Of a DNA stretch of 15,426 nucleotides, positions 9,201 to 14,943 are shown piece after piece (within the stretch, counting starts at the first letter, position 1; every line of letters starts with the position of its first letter). The stretch is taken from assembly GCA_002479035.1 (NCBI GenBank), contig DLLA01000106.1, forward strand, positions 1 through 15,426, in the 5' to 3' direction. Position numbers and translations under genes: made by a program. The stretch is from Bacteroidales bacterium UBA7574 (GTDB taxonomy: Bacteria > Bacteroidota > Bacteroidia > Bacteroidales > Paludibacteraceae). The notes under the pieces are model-generated. The model was not told the origin of the DNA, did no database searches, and worked only from the letters and a program-made list of their open reading frames with translations.

Positions 9201-9958
9201 CCACCCTTTGCCATTGTGGTCGTGTAGGGGTTGTGAACCTCGTCACGAATAGCACCTTTGGCATCGCAATAGCCAAAGAGTTGGGCGCGGTAGTTCTCGA
9301 TATAACTCGGCGTACTCAAGTCGGCACAACCGCGAATGATAGTACCTGTGTAGGAAATGGAGTCGCGACCGCAGTTGAAGGCATAGTCACCAGGGAAGTA
9401 AGACTGTTGGTGGAACTGGTTGGTACGCATTGCACCCGTCGTACCGTCGTCCAACCTCCAAGGGATAGTGTGACGCTTCAGGTAATGAGGGTTGTAGTAG
9501 GTCATAGTGGCGTTGTGCTTGGTGGTCGAGAGATAGTAGTCGCTGCCAGCCAACTCGTACCACGTGTCGTCGGGCAGTCCGTTGTGGTTCTCGTCCTTCA
9601 TCACCATTACTGCCCCGGGCTCCGTCCATACGCCGTAGAGGTTAGCCACAAACGAGTTGCCGTGGATGGTGAAGTCCACACCGTAAGGGTTGTGCGGGTC
9701 ATTGACAATCGGTTTGGCAAACTCCAGCACGATGTACCCGCCGAAGCCGCCGAGGGACACCATGTTGCCCTCCTCACCGACGCAAAATTCCTTGCCGGGT
9801 ACGGTGAGTGACCCGACAAACTGCCCGGGTGCGGGCAGACACTCAATCATTTTGGTGGCGTAGGTGCTATCCACAGGTTCGGTCTGCGCCTTTGCCACAC
9901 TCGGCATACCGGCACAGAGTGCAACAAGCATAGCCACAAGAGTTGATTTTTTCTTCAT
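6203..9958 (-). CDS. T9SS-exported multidomain surface protein with BtuG-like beta-propeller
   Basis: This 1251-residue protein starts with a signal peptide (1-24, MPSVAKA then Gln) without a lipobox. Residues 35-305 form a domain often annotated only as 'cell surface protein', with a possible metal-binding loop KDENHNGLPDD (121-131). Ig-like segments follow at about 325-510 (SNPAVGTIENGLF is bacterial Ig-like). Residues about 605-940 look like a YncE/DUF5074-type beta-propeller: repeated short strands such as LFVNGG, AYVAADNYITRFNL and AYVMINGG. Two more Ig-like segments (940-1170) precede a T9SS C-terminal sorting domain (AYPNPFTD at 1187-1194; NGVYIIKFG). DUF5074-type propellers include BtuG, the surface B12-binding lipoprotein of Bacteroides; the upstream B12 riboswitch makes a B12-related role plausible, but this is inference. 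Another surface-binding or adhesion role is possible. The start is fixed by the signal peptide. Confidence 0.9.
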   Translation of the reverse strand: MKKKSTLVAMLVALCAGMPSVAKAQTEPVDSTYATKMIECLPAPGQFVGSLTVPGKEFCVGEEGNMVSLGGFGGYIVLEFAKPIVNDPHNPYGVDFTIHGNSFVANLYGVWTEPGAVMVMKDENHNGLPDDTWYELAGSDYYLSTTKHNATMTYYNPHYLKRHTIPWRLDDGTTGAMRTNQFHQQSYFPGDYAFNCGRDSISYTGTIIRGCADLSTPSYIENYRAQLFGYCDAKGAIRDEVHNPYTTTMAKGGDGFDLDWAVDKDGNYVSLDTVQWVKVYTALNQDCGWLGEISTEVTWAQRVTPNPNYVHRNYYSHYIGLTQLKALVGQPVQYEGILFKNGRPCHEGTPQWSLSNDSCGTIDQTGKFTPTHGGEVFVRFTQLAQCDEKDTIVVPIDSVRLRVVELTDVVLEMEGNASAASNDSTSLFVNEYTYITAQSVDNIGDFLNGLKSNRYTYDTYTWTTSNPAVGTIENGLFHAQQPGRTMLYAYSNSNPALYDSILVIVKEPYIYVKANPFVQNYKTPETKYGTYDMFDATGAVISVKSATPYAKKADIEWNTADQKLNVKFAQDDFGYDTVAFVVRAFNQDFNLTVPFRYHEGDMQPANKKMLFVNGGVYGGTQGTELLAYDTQTKKTASVGAVDAHSVQDMIVDGAFAYVAADNYITRFNLTNNEVVATKYCQDTTRWDDGKGQSGNGLNNKMAIYKNWLLVTRQNSGSAPEDGYNVRVYNKTDLSLVTKIPVSDQATDIAVVDTMAYVMINGGWAGTTSSMALINLYTLRLEKEVPMGEAGLNVSMLIPQDSVIYCVRRDNYTVTSAVLTFDTRTLTFTEKATGTPASFSSAPAAVDPMTGDSIMLATETGFLAHNTRTGITSTAEVMSTPTEGFTPMASTRDAETGNYYVAYGSWGGAGDGVIYNADFTKAGTFTGVAASPEAMAMSAAVERNDAPKPKAGKGVANKFNLDETTTYLQTKQIWPSEFTDTEGNIDNVYIKNWAPYADMMTYNTKTTNSASVTFRFPESQKGVLADDSVVHIYAEVIDKQGANYEFEAYTVTMRPAIYAIYPHQIADITLTLNSSMYGMFLSLEDAFTWKTPLNAKTTVFTKSVKENTNTELVTATLDANNNDLLMLYFAKDKTGVADITIEQTATRQDNSWSPVYTKSATNTFRVTIQSTPSDVDDADAGNYDGLVAYPNPFTDHLNVCLPCAGTIRIYDLSGKCVAQVVGHEGTNTIRTSAWANGVYIIKFGDLSAKVVK

Positions 9959-10002
9959 TTTATTTTAATTAGTTGATATATAGAATCTTTGCGGGCATGT
10001 CT

Positions 10003-10074
10003 ATACCTTTCCCCTTTTCAGGAGCCGACTCCACATGGCAGCACAGAGTACAGGACCTGAAAGGGAAGAGGTAT
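10003..10074 (-). repeat. Long inverted repeat in the leader of the T9SS protein gene
   Basis: Arms at 10003-10022 and 10056-10074 (ATACCTTTCCCCTTTTCAGG and CCTGAAAGGGAAGAGGTAT, plus strand) are nearly complementary, with a 33-base loop. The loop has its own short dyad (GGAG/CTCC). It ends about 45 bases before the ATG at 9958 and lies downstream of the terminator at 10104-10133. No T-run follows on the minus strand, so it may act on RNA stability or translation rather than termination. Confidence 0.5.
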
Positions 10075-10103
10075 GGAACAAGGAACGGGCTATGGACAGA
10101 CAC

Positions 10104-10133
10104 AAAAAAGCCGCTTGACACACGTCAAACGGC
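10104..10133 (-). terminator. Intrinsic terminator between the B12 riboswitch and the T9SS protein gene
   Basis: On the minus strand GCCGTTTGAC, a four-base loop and GTCAAGCGGC form a 10-bp stem (one G:U pair) followed directly by six T. It is about 135 bases downstream of the riboswitch and 146 bases upstream of the next gene's ATG. It may end a short riboswitch-led RNA, or be overcome conditionally to allow expression of the big gene. Confidence 0.8.
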
Positions 10134-10148
10134 ACAGATAGCACTACC

Positions 10149-10223
10149 GACTCCCCCTGCCCCTCAAAGAGGGGGTATCCCAATACACTACATACCCCTC
10201 ATAGTGGAGGGGTTGGGGAGGTC
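10149..10223. repeat. Inverted pair of GC-rich palindromic elements
   Basis: Copy C (10149-10178) reads GACTCCCCCTGCCCCTC then GAGGGGGTAT on the plus strand. Copy B (10192-10223) reads GACCTCCCCAACCCCTCC then GAGGGGTAT on the minus strand. Each is a palindrome (CCCCTC...GAGGGG) with a one-sided tail, and the two face each other across a 13-base spacer, making a larger palindrome. The same element occurs inside era at 11226-11257. The design resembles REP/BIME or small MITE-like repeats. Confidence 0.75.
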
Positions 10224-10228
10224 TTGTC

Positions 10229-10267
10229 TTATGCTTTTTCCTCGAAAGCCGATTTGACGAACATCAT
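10229..10267 (-). CDS. Possible 12-codon frame abutting the B12 riboswitch
   Basis: The frame reads MMFVKSAFEEKA and then TAA. Its first ATG overlaps the last base of the riboswitch closing stem (CCAA of P1 runs into the A of ATG). In Bacteroidota, B12 riboswitches often sit directly against the start codon of the regulated gene, so this could be a riboswitch-controlled leader peptide, the relic of a lost B12 gene such as a transporter, or chance. I do not recognise the peptide, and its length alone supports nothing. Confidence 0.25.
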   Translation of the reverse strand: MMFVKSAFEEKA

Positions 10268-10489
10268 TGGCAGGTCTTCTGACTTGTTTGCTCTGCAGCG
10301 CCTTCCCATTGGAGTTGACCTCCAACAGTGACTTGTTTGCCACAGAGTGCAATTACACCATTTGCTATCACGACGCGAGCCGCGTCGTCTCCCATTTGTG
10401 CATTGCCTAAAACTTACAGCAGCGGGACTGTCCGGGATTTGCACCCGATTCCCTTTTAATGTCTTGCGCGATAAATGCAAGACAACCAA
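10267..10489 (-). ncRNA. Cobalamin (vitamin B12) riboswitch
   Basis: The minus strand carries the hallmark elements in order: TTGG/CCAA closing stem (10489-10486 with 10270-10267); AAAAGGGAATCGGGTG; the B12-box region AAATCCCGGACAGTCCCGCT followed by GCTGTAAGTT (about 10444-10411); GTCACTG (10332-10326); GGGAAGGCG; and the 3' end AGTCAGAAGACCTGCC (10284-10269). This class binds adenosyl- or aquo/methylcobalamin and usually represses downstream B12 genes when the vitamin is present. GCAAACAAGTCA appears twice in the 3' half. The next large gene leftwards is the BtuG-like T9SS protein, but a terminator lies between. Confidence 0.97.
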
Positions 10490-10545
10490 CACGTTTATTT
10501 CATACATATCTGCCTTGCGGCAGGTTCTCCCACAGGAAAACGGTG

Positions 10546-10579
10546 CAAAGGTACTACATTTTCCCGAAACAGGCAAAAA
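10546..10579 (-). promoter_or_regulatory. Bacteroides-type promoter driving the B12 riboswitch
   Basis: On the minus strand the -7 element TACCTTTG (10553-10546) matches TAnnTTTG exactly. The -33 element is TTTTTG (10579-10574), with a 20-base spacer. The predicted start near 10539 gives a leader of about 50 bases before the riboswitch closing stem, including a CTGCC-GCAA-GGCAG hairpin. Confidence 0.8.
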
Positions 10580-10658
10580 TAGTACATAATTTTCTGTCTC
10601 CATTCACAGATATAAAAGTTTCAGGAGTCAGATAGTATCTTCAATTGAAGGCATATAA

Positions 10659-11627
10659 TCAGTTGAGGTCGTAGCCGTAGTGGCGGAGGCGGGACTGGGA
10701 GGAACGCCAGTCGCGGTCCACCTTGACGAACAACTGAAGGAATACCGGTTTGCCGAAGAACTCCTCTATATCATGGCGGGCTTGGGTGCCGACGCGCTTC
10801 AATGCCGAACCTGCCTTGCCGATGATGATACCCTTTTGGCTGTCGCGCTCCACGTATATGACAGCACTGATGCGAATGATGCCCTTCGGGTGCTCAGGGG
10901 ACGGCTCCTCGTCGTGGAAAGACTCGACCTCCACCTCTACCGAATAAGGGATTTCCTTGTCATAGTTGAGCAGCACCTTCTCGCGGATAATCTCGTCCAC
11001 AAAGAATCGGGAAGGCTTGTCCGTGAGTTGGTCCTTGGGAAAGAACGGCGGACATTCGGGCAGGGCATCGCGTATGGCGTCGAAGAGTTGCGCAGTGCCA
11101 AAGCGTTGTTGCGCAGAGATGGGAAATATAGTCGCCTGCGGCAACTGACGGTGCCAGTACTCCACCAACTGCTCCAACGTCTGCTGCGTGGTAAGGTCGA
11201 TTTTGTTGATTACGAGAAATACTCGGACCTCCCCTACCCCTCCTTCAAAGGAGGGGTTCATATTAGAAGAACTTGGTCGTGAACTTAAGCGTGAACTTAG
11301 TTGTTTGACTTTATCCAGAAAGTCGGCGTTCTTCTCGGGGTTCTCGAGGACATCAGTGACGTAGAGCAAGACATCGGCATCCACCAATGCGGAGCGCGAG
11401 AACTCAAGCATCTGCTCCTGCAGGCGGTAGTTGGGACGCAGCACACCCGGGGTGTCGGAATACACCATCTGGAAGTCATCGCCATTGACGATGCCCATGA
11501 TACGATGGCGCGTGGTCTGCGCCTTGGACGTGATGATAGACAGACGCTCCCCCACCAAGACATTCATCAGTGTGGATTTGCCTACGTTGGGATTGCCTAC
11601 GATATTTACGAAACCGGAACGATGCAT
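10659..11627 (-). CDS. era: GTPase Era, ribosome (30S) assembly factor
   Basis: Era binds GTP and the 3' end of 16S rRNA and assists small-subunit maturation. All family marks are present in 322 residues: P-loop GNPNVGKST (11-19), the AQTTRHR switch I region (36-42), DTPG (58-61), NKID (141-144), SA of G5 (172-173), and a C-terminal KH domain with GIIIGKAGSALK (267-278). The protein is longer than the usual 290-300 residues because of an insert at about 110-134, between DKVKQ and VFLVINKID. That insert is encoded by 12-bp repeats (tetrapeptides LSSR, LSSR, PSSS) and a GC-rich palindrome (NPSFEGGVGEV). The frame stays open and the downstream motifs are intact, so the gene looks functional. It follows the peptidase gene by 86 bases, with a hairpin between. 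Confidence 0.97.
   Translation of the reverse strand: MHRSGFVNIVGNPNVGKSTLMNVLVGERLSIITSKAQTTRHRIMGIVNGDDFQMVYSDTPGVLRPNYRLQEQMLEFSRSALVDADVLLYVTDVLENPEKNADFLDKVKQLSSRLSSRPSSSNMNPSFEGGVGEVRVFLVINKIDLTTQQTLEQLVEYWHRQLPQATIFPISAQQRFGTAQLFDAIRDALPECPPFFPKDQLTDKPSRFFVDEIIREKVLLNYDKEIPYSVEVEVESFHDEEPSPEHPKGIIRISAVIYVERDSQKGIIIGKAGSALKRVGTQARHDIEEFFGKPVFLQLFVKVDRDWRSSQSRLRHYGYDLN
11226..11257. repeat. GC-rich palindromic element inside era
   Basis: On the plus strand this reads GACCTCCCCTACCCCTCC, then loop, then GGAGGGGT; arms 11237-11245 and 11248-11256 are perfectly complementary. It matches the elements at 10149-10178 and 10192-10223, including the one-sided GACCTCCCC tail. It is inserted in frame in era and is read as NPSFEGGVGEV. 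Confidence 0.8.
11262..11297. repeat. Three degenerate 12-bp tandem units inside era
   Basis: Plus-strand units ATTAGAAGAACT, TGGTCGTGAACT and TAAGCGTGAACT lie head to tail next to the palindrome. On the coding strand they give the tetrapeptides LSSR, LSSR and PSSS. A 12-base period preserves the frame. Confidence 0.65.
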
Positions 11628-11670
11628 GGTGCCGAGGGCAGTAATAGTTAATAATTAATAGTTAATACAA

Positions 11671-11708
11671 TGCGGGCGCAATAAGCCATACAACCTATTA
11701 CGCCCGCA
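11671..11708 (-). terminator. Hairpin after the M16 peptidase gene, probable terminator
   Basis: TGCGGGCG and CGCCCGCA form a strong GC stem, extended by TAATAGG/CTTATTG, beginning 5 bases after the stop codon at 11714. What follows on the minus strand is A/T-rich (TTGTATTAACTATTAATTAT) and not a clean T-run. It is probably a terminator or attenuator and separates the peptidase from era. The A/T stretch contains AATAGTTAAT twice. Confidence 0.6.
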
Positions 11709-11713
11709 GAGCA

Positions 11714-14608
11714 TTAGAATACGTCAAGGTCTGTTAAGGACTTGAATAGTTTGGATGGTGAGAGTTTGGTTACTTTGCATCCCAACTTGGCTTCAATAGC
11801 CTTGATGTCAATCTTCTTGGGGTCACCCATGAGGATAATGGTAACCGGCTTGCCCTGAATGTTGTCCTTGTAGAAGGTCTCGATGTCGTTGTACGTCAGG
11901 TTGTCCACCTTGGGCGAGTTGATACGTGCAGGGTCGTCGTTGTATCCGAGACGGGTCCAGTATTCATAGGTAAACGCCTTGCCACGCATAGACGGTTTGG
12001 CAGTCTGCTGTGCCTGCTTGAGCGAGGCACGGAGAGCCTCCATCTTGGTCGGGTCGTTGGGCATATTGTTGAGCAGGTCCATATAGACATTGACAGCGTC
12101 TGTCACCTTGTCGGACTGGGTACCTACATAACCCAGGAAATAGGTTTTCTTGCCTTGCAGGATAGGTGTGGAAACAATACCGTACGCCGAGTAAGCCATG
12201 GAGCGTTTCACACGAATCTCGTTCATTACGACACCCGTAAAGCCGCCGGAGAAGTACTGGTTGAATGCGTCCATCACTACATCGTTTGCGATGTCATACG
12301 GCTTGCCGTTGATGTAGAAATAGAGGTCAGCCTGCTGCACGTTGGTGTTGGGGAGGAAGAGGATAGTGGGTTTGTCGTAGGTTACGCGCTCTTTGACCAC
12401 GGGCGAGTTGGACGGTTGCATACCCTCGGTGAGAGGCAGGTTGGATACGAGTTGCTCTTGGGTGAGCGTACCGCAGTAGAAGACATCCAGCGCATAGGTA
12501 CGAGCCGAAGCCACGAGTGCCTGTACCTTACCGCCGTTGAGTGCCCAGACATCGGCAAAGGGTACTTCGTCGATATACGAGGACTTATCACCATACAATG
12601 CGTATTGGCGGAGGGCAGCCTTCTGGACAGCCGTACGTTTCTGGCGGCTGTAACGCGAGTAGAACGTGGAGCCCTTGAGGTTATCCAACTGCTTGGTGTC
12701 GAGGTACGGCATGAGCAACTGACGGTTGATGAGGTTCATTACCTCGCCGAGGTTCTTGTCTTCACCACTGATAGAGATGGTGAAGTAACTGTCGGAGCAA
12801 CCGTAGGACACGTCTGCGCCGAGGTTGGCGAGTTGCATCTGGAAGTCCTTACCCTCGGTCTTGGGCATGATACCTGCGTTGTTCATGAGGGATGTAGCCC
12901 ACGGCAGCAACGGCAGTTCGTGCTCACCTACGCCGTAACGGAGGGTGAGGGAGAAGATGTCGTTCTTGGTGTTGGGGGTATAGTGCAACTTCACGTTCTC
13001 ACCAAGAGAAGACACGGTAACGTCTGCAAAGTTGTTGAAGGTCTGTTTGAGTTCGCCCTTAGGCAGTTTGGCAAACTCCTCAGAGTAAGCAGTATGTGCA
13101 TCTTTGACGGGGTCGAGGGGCTTGATTTGCGGTTTGGGCAGGGTCTTAGCCTTCACGGTTCCTTCGTCAAAGGAGAGGGTCATATAACTTGCGCCGAAGT
13201 ACTTCTTGGCACACGCAACGATTTCCTCCTTTGTGAGCGCCTGTATCTTGGCATTCGCGGTGAAGATGTCGTCGATAGGCTTGCCGTAGGTGAAGCAGTT
13301 GACAAGGCGGCTCATCTTGGTGGACGAGTGTTCGTCAGCCACCTTGTTGGACTGGTCGTACATACGCTTGACGGAAGCGATGAGTTCGTCAGATATTTCG
13401 CCACGTGTCAGTTTGTTGACCTCGTTGAATACGATGGTCTGTGTCTGCTTGTCGGACTCGAACATCTGCTGGTTGGCATCATAGTACGGCACAGCCTGAA
13501 TCATGATACGACCTGTGTTGCGGCGGGTGTCGGAATAAGCATATACGCCCTGCACGTCACCGTTGATATTGAGTTTGTCGAGGAGACCTGTCTGTCCGTT
13601 GGAGAGGAGGTTGACTACAAAGCCGAGTACGTCTTCGTCGGGGTCACCCTCTTTGACACCTTGGAAAGCCCATGCAATCTGTGGGTTGTAGCCCATCTTG
13701 TAGTGCTTGGAGCCGGTCATAGCGGGATCCTGATAGGTAGGACGTGCGGGCAGTTCCTTGGGCTGAAGACGTGAGAAAGTGGCTTCAATCATCGGCTTGG
13801 TGGTCTCGGTGTCGAAGTCTCCGACAAGGATAAGTGCCATATTATTAGGTACATACCATGTATTGAAGAACTCGATGAGTTTGCTCAAGCGCGGGTTCTT
13901 GAGGTGCTCGGGCTTGCCGATGACGTTGCGCTCGTAAGGCGAACCGGCATAGATGTCGGCGAAGACCTGGTTGTGCACCTGCGACGAGGGTTCGTTGGCG
14001 TACATGTTGTACTCCTCGAACACGTTCTCCAACTCAGCCTGGAAGGTACGGAAGACCGGGTTGATGAGTCGGTCGGAGAAGATGGTGAGCCAACGATACA
14101 TCTCCACAGAGGGGAACGAGTTATGGTAGCACGTTACGTCGTAGGAGGTGTAGGCATTGACACCCTCTGCACCGATGAGGTCCATCATATTGAAGAAGTC
14201 TTCGGTAGAGGATACTTTGGCTTCGCGCATGGATACCTCGTTGATTTGCGTAGCCAACTGTGCGCGCAGTTTCTCGTCGGTAGTCTCAGAGTATTGGTCG
14301 TACAAGGCGATGATAGAGTCGTACATGGGCTTCTCTTTCTCCCAGTCGAGGGCACCGATGCGCTGAGTACCCTTGAAGAGCATGTGCTCGAGGTAGTGCG
14401 CCAGACCTGTATATTCAGCGGGTTCGTCCACGGCACCGGCACGAACCACTACGTAGCCGGTTACGTCGGGTTGGTCGTGGTCCTCCCACAGCATCACGGT
14501 GAGACCATTGTCCAGTTTGTACTCGCTGAGCCCTTCACGGGACTGCGCCTGTACAAACGCGAAAGTGCAGACTGCAAGCAGTGCACCTAAGATAAGTTTT
14601 TTCTTCAT
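11714..14608 (-). CDS. Secreted two-module M16 (pitrilysin/insulinase-family) zinc peptidase
   Basis: This 964-residue protein is predicted to be exported, with signal peptide 1-22 (LAVCTFAFVQAQ), and to act in the periplasm or at the envelope. The inverted zinc motif HYLEH lies at 71-75 (His71 and His75 ligands, Glu74 catalytic). The third ligand is expected in ELENVFEEYNMYANEP (192-207), as in M16 proteins. The N-terminal M16 pair spans about 25-450. A second M16-like pair (about 530-930, for example RYGVGEHELPLLPWA) lacks HxxEH and is the usual inactive half. This two-module size matches pitrilysin-type enzymes, which degrade peptides in an enclosed chamber. The upstream gap has two arrays of 11-bp repeats and no promoter match I trust. 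Natural substrate is unknown. Confidence 0.95.
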   Translation of the reverse strand: MKKKLILGALLAVCTFAFVQAQSREGLSEYKLDNGLTVMLWEDHDQPDVTGYVVVRAGAVDEPAEYTGLAHYLEHMLFKGTQRIGALDWEKEKPMYDSIIALYDQYSETTDEKLRAQLATQINEVSMREAKVSSTEDFFNMMDLIGAEGVNAYTSYDVTCYHNSFPSVEMYRWLTIFSDRLINPVFRTFQAELENVFEEYNMYANEPSSQVHNQVFADIYAGSPYERNVIGKPEHLKNPRLSKLIEFFNTWYVPNNMALILVGDFDTETTKPMIEATFSRLQPKELPARPTYQDPAMTGSKHYKMGYNPQIAWAFQGVKEGDPDEDVLGFVVNLLSNGQTGLLDKLNINGDVQGVYAYSDTRRNTGRIMIQAVPYYDANQQMFESDKQTQTIVFNEVNKLTRGEISDELIASVKRMYDQSNKVADEHSSTKMSRLVNCFTYGKPIDDIFTANAKIQALTKEEIVACAKKYFGASYMTLSFDEGTVKAKTLPKPQIKPLDPVKDAHTAYSEEFAKLPKGELKQTFNNFADVTVSSLGENVKLHYTPNTKNDIFSLTLRYGVGEHELPLLPWATSLMNNAGIMPKTEGKDFQMQLANLGADVSYGCSDSYFTISISGEDKNLGEVMNLINRQLLMPYLDTKQLDNLKGSTFYSRYSRQKRTAVQKAALRQYALYGDKSSYIDEVPFADVWALNGGKVQALVASARTYALDVFYCGTLTQEQLVSNLPLTEGMQPSNSPVVKERVTYDKPTILFLPNTNVQQADLYFYINGKPYDIANDVVMDAFNQYFSGGFTGVVMNEIRVKRSMAYSAYGIVSTPILQGKKTYFLGYVGTQSDKVTDAVNVYMDLLNNMPNDPTKMEALRASLKQAQQTAKPSMRGKAFTYEYWTRLGYNDDPARINSPKVDNLTYNDIETFYKDNIQGKPVTIILMGDPKKIDIKAIEAKLGCKVTKLSPSKLFKSLTDLDVF

Positions 14609-14640
14609 AAATTTTAAGTTATTACCTTATTTATATATTT

Positions 14641-14695
14641 GCTATCCCTTTCTAACAGTTGCCTATCCGTTGCTTATCCCTTGCGCATCCCTTGC
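14641..14695. repeat. 11-bp-period repeat array A, upstream of the M16 peptidase
   Basis: Five plus-strand units in register: GCTATCCCTTT, CTAACAGTTGC, CTATCCGTTGC, TTATCCCTTGC, GCATCCCTTGC. The core is TATCCCTTGC (minus strand GCAAGGGATA). The array begins 33 bases upstream of the peptidase start codon. Confidence 0.75.
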
Positions 14696-14759
14696 TGAAT
14701 GGTAGCCGATGGTTTTACGTTTATATCGATTAACAATCGAAAGCCATGTGACATTCAAA

Positions 14760-14858
14760 GACTCTATACCCAAGGTTCTCCCGAAGTTCTCTCGGTATTC
14801 TCTCGGGGATTTGTCGCGGGTCTATCGCGGGTCTATCGGGGGTCGCTCGGCGGACAGG
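14760..14858. repeat. 11-bp-period repeat array B
   Basis: Nine plus-strand 11-mers in register: GACTCTATACC, CAAGGTTCTCC, CGAAGTTCTCT, CGGTATTCTCT, CGGGGATTTGT, CGCGGGTCTAT, CGCGGGTCTAT, CGGGGGTCGCT, CGGCGGACAGG. The fit is loosest at the two ends; neighbouring units resemble each other more than distant ones, as expected for stepwise tandem duplication. Two units are identical (CGCGGGTCTAT), and their reverse complement matches the repeat at 6009-6041. Confidence 0.75.
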
Positions 14859-14883
14859 GGGTTGAATTTGCTGTTTTGGTGGC

Positions 14884-14938
14884 TCTAAAAAGAGCAAAAG
14901 ACAGGGTTGCAGACGGCACGGAAGCCCCCTGCAACCCT
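14884..14938 (-). terminator. Intrinsic terminator of the threonine dehydrogenase gene
   Basis: On the minus strand AGGGTTGCAG (14938-14929) pairs perfectly with CTGCAACCCT (14912-14903) across a 16-base loop. A T-rich stretch follows (GTCTTTTGCTCTTTTTAG). It starts 5 bases after the stop codon. Confidence 0.75.
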
Positions 14939-14943
14939 TATGA

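Larger units (their letters stand above)
9959..10658. other. 700-bp intergenic region carrying a B12 riboswitch and leader elements
   Basis: Read leftwards, it contains a promoter (10546-10579), a cobalamin riboswitch (10267-10489), a possible 12-codon frame (10229-10267), an inverted pair of GC-rich palindromes (10149-10223), an intrinsic terminator (10104-10133) and a long hairpin (10003-10074) just before the ATG at 9958. I see no promoter match between the terminator and the ATG. Past the era stop codon there is a CTTCAATTGAAG palindrome near 10641 but no clear terminator. Confidence 0.8.
14609..14943. other. 335-bp gap between threonine dehydrogenase and M16 peptidase genes
   Basis: It contains the dehydrogenase terminator (14884-14938) and two blocks of 11-bp-period repeats (14641-14695 and 14760-14858). 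The promoter of the peptidase must lie here or further upstream, but I find no good TAnnTTTG match. No credible gene is present. Confidence 0.7.

Noticed and set aside
9910..9958. Lipobox in the T9SS protein signal peptide (VALC)
   Set aside because: The residue before Cys15 is Leu rather than Gly, Ala or Ser, and a good signal peptidase I site (AKA then Gln) follows, so it is not called a lipoprotein.
9961..9995. Plus-strand promoter (AATCTTTG preceded by a T-rich stretch)
   Set aside because: The -7 match is incomplete, there is no -33 at the right spacing, and no plus-strand gene follows.
10229..10603. 124-codon minus-strand frame
   Set aside because: It covers the whole B12 riboswitch and its promoter; the RNA structure explains the sequence. 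Only its last 12 codons are kept as a low-confidence frame.
14641..14858. CRISPR array
   Set aside because: Units are 11 bases, contiguous and degenerate, with no unique spacers and no cas genes nearby.
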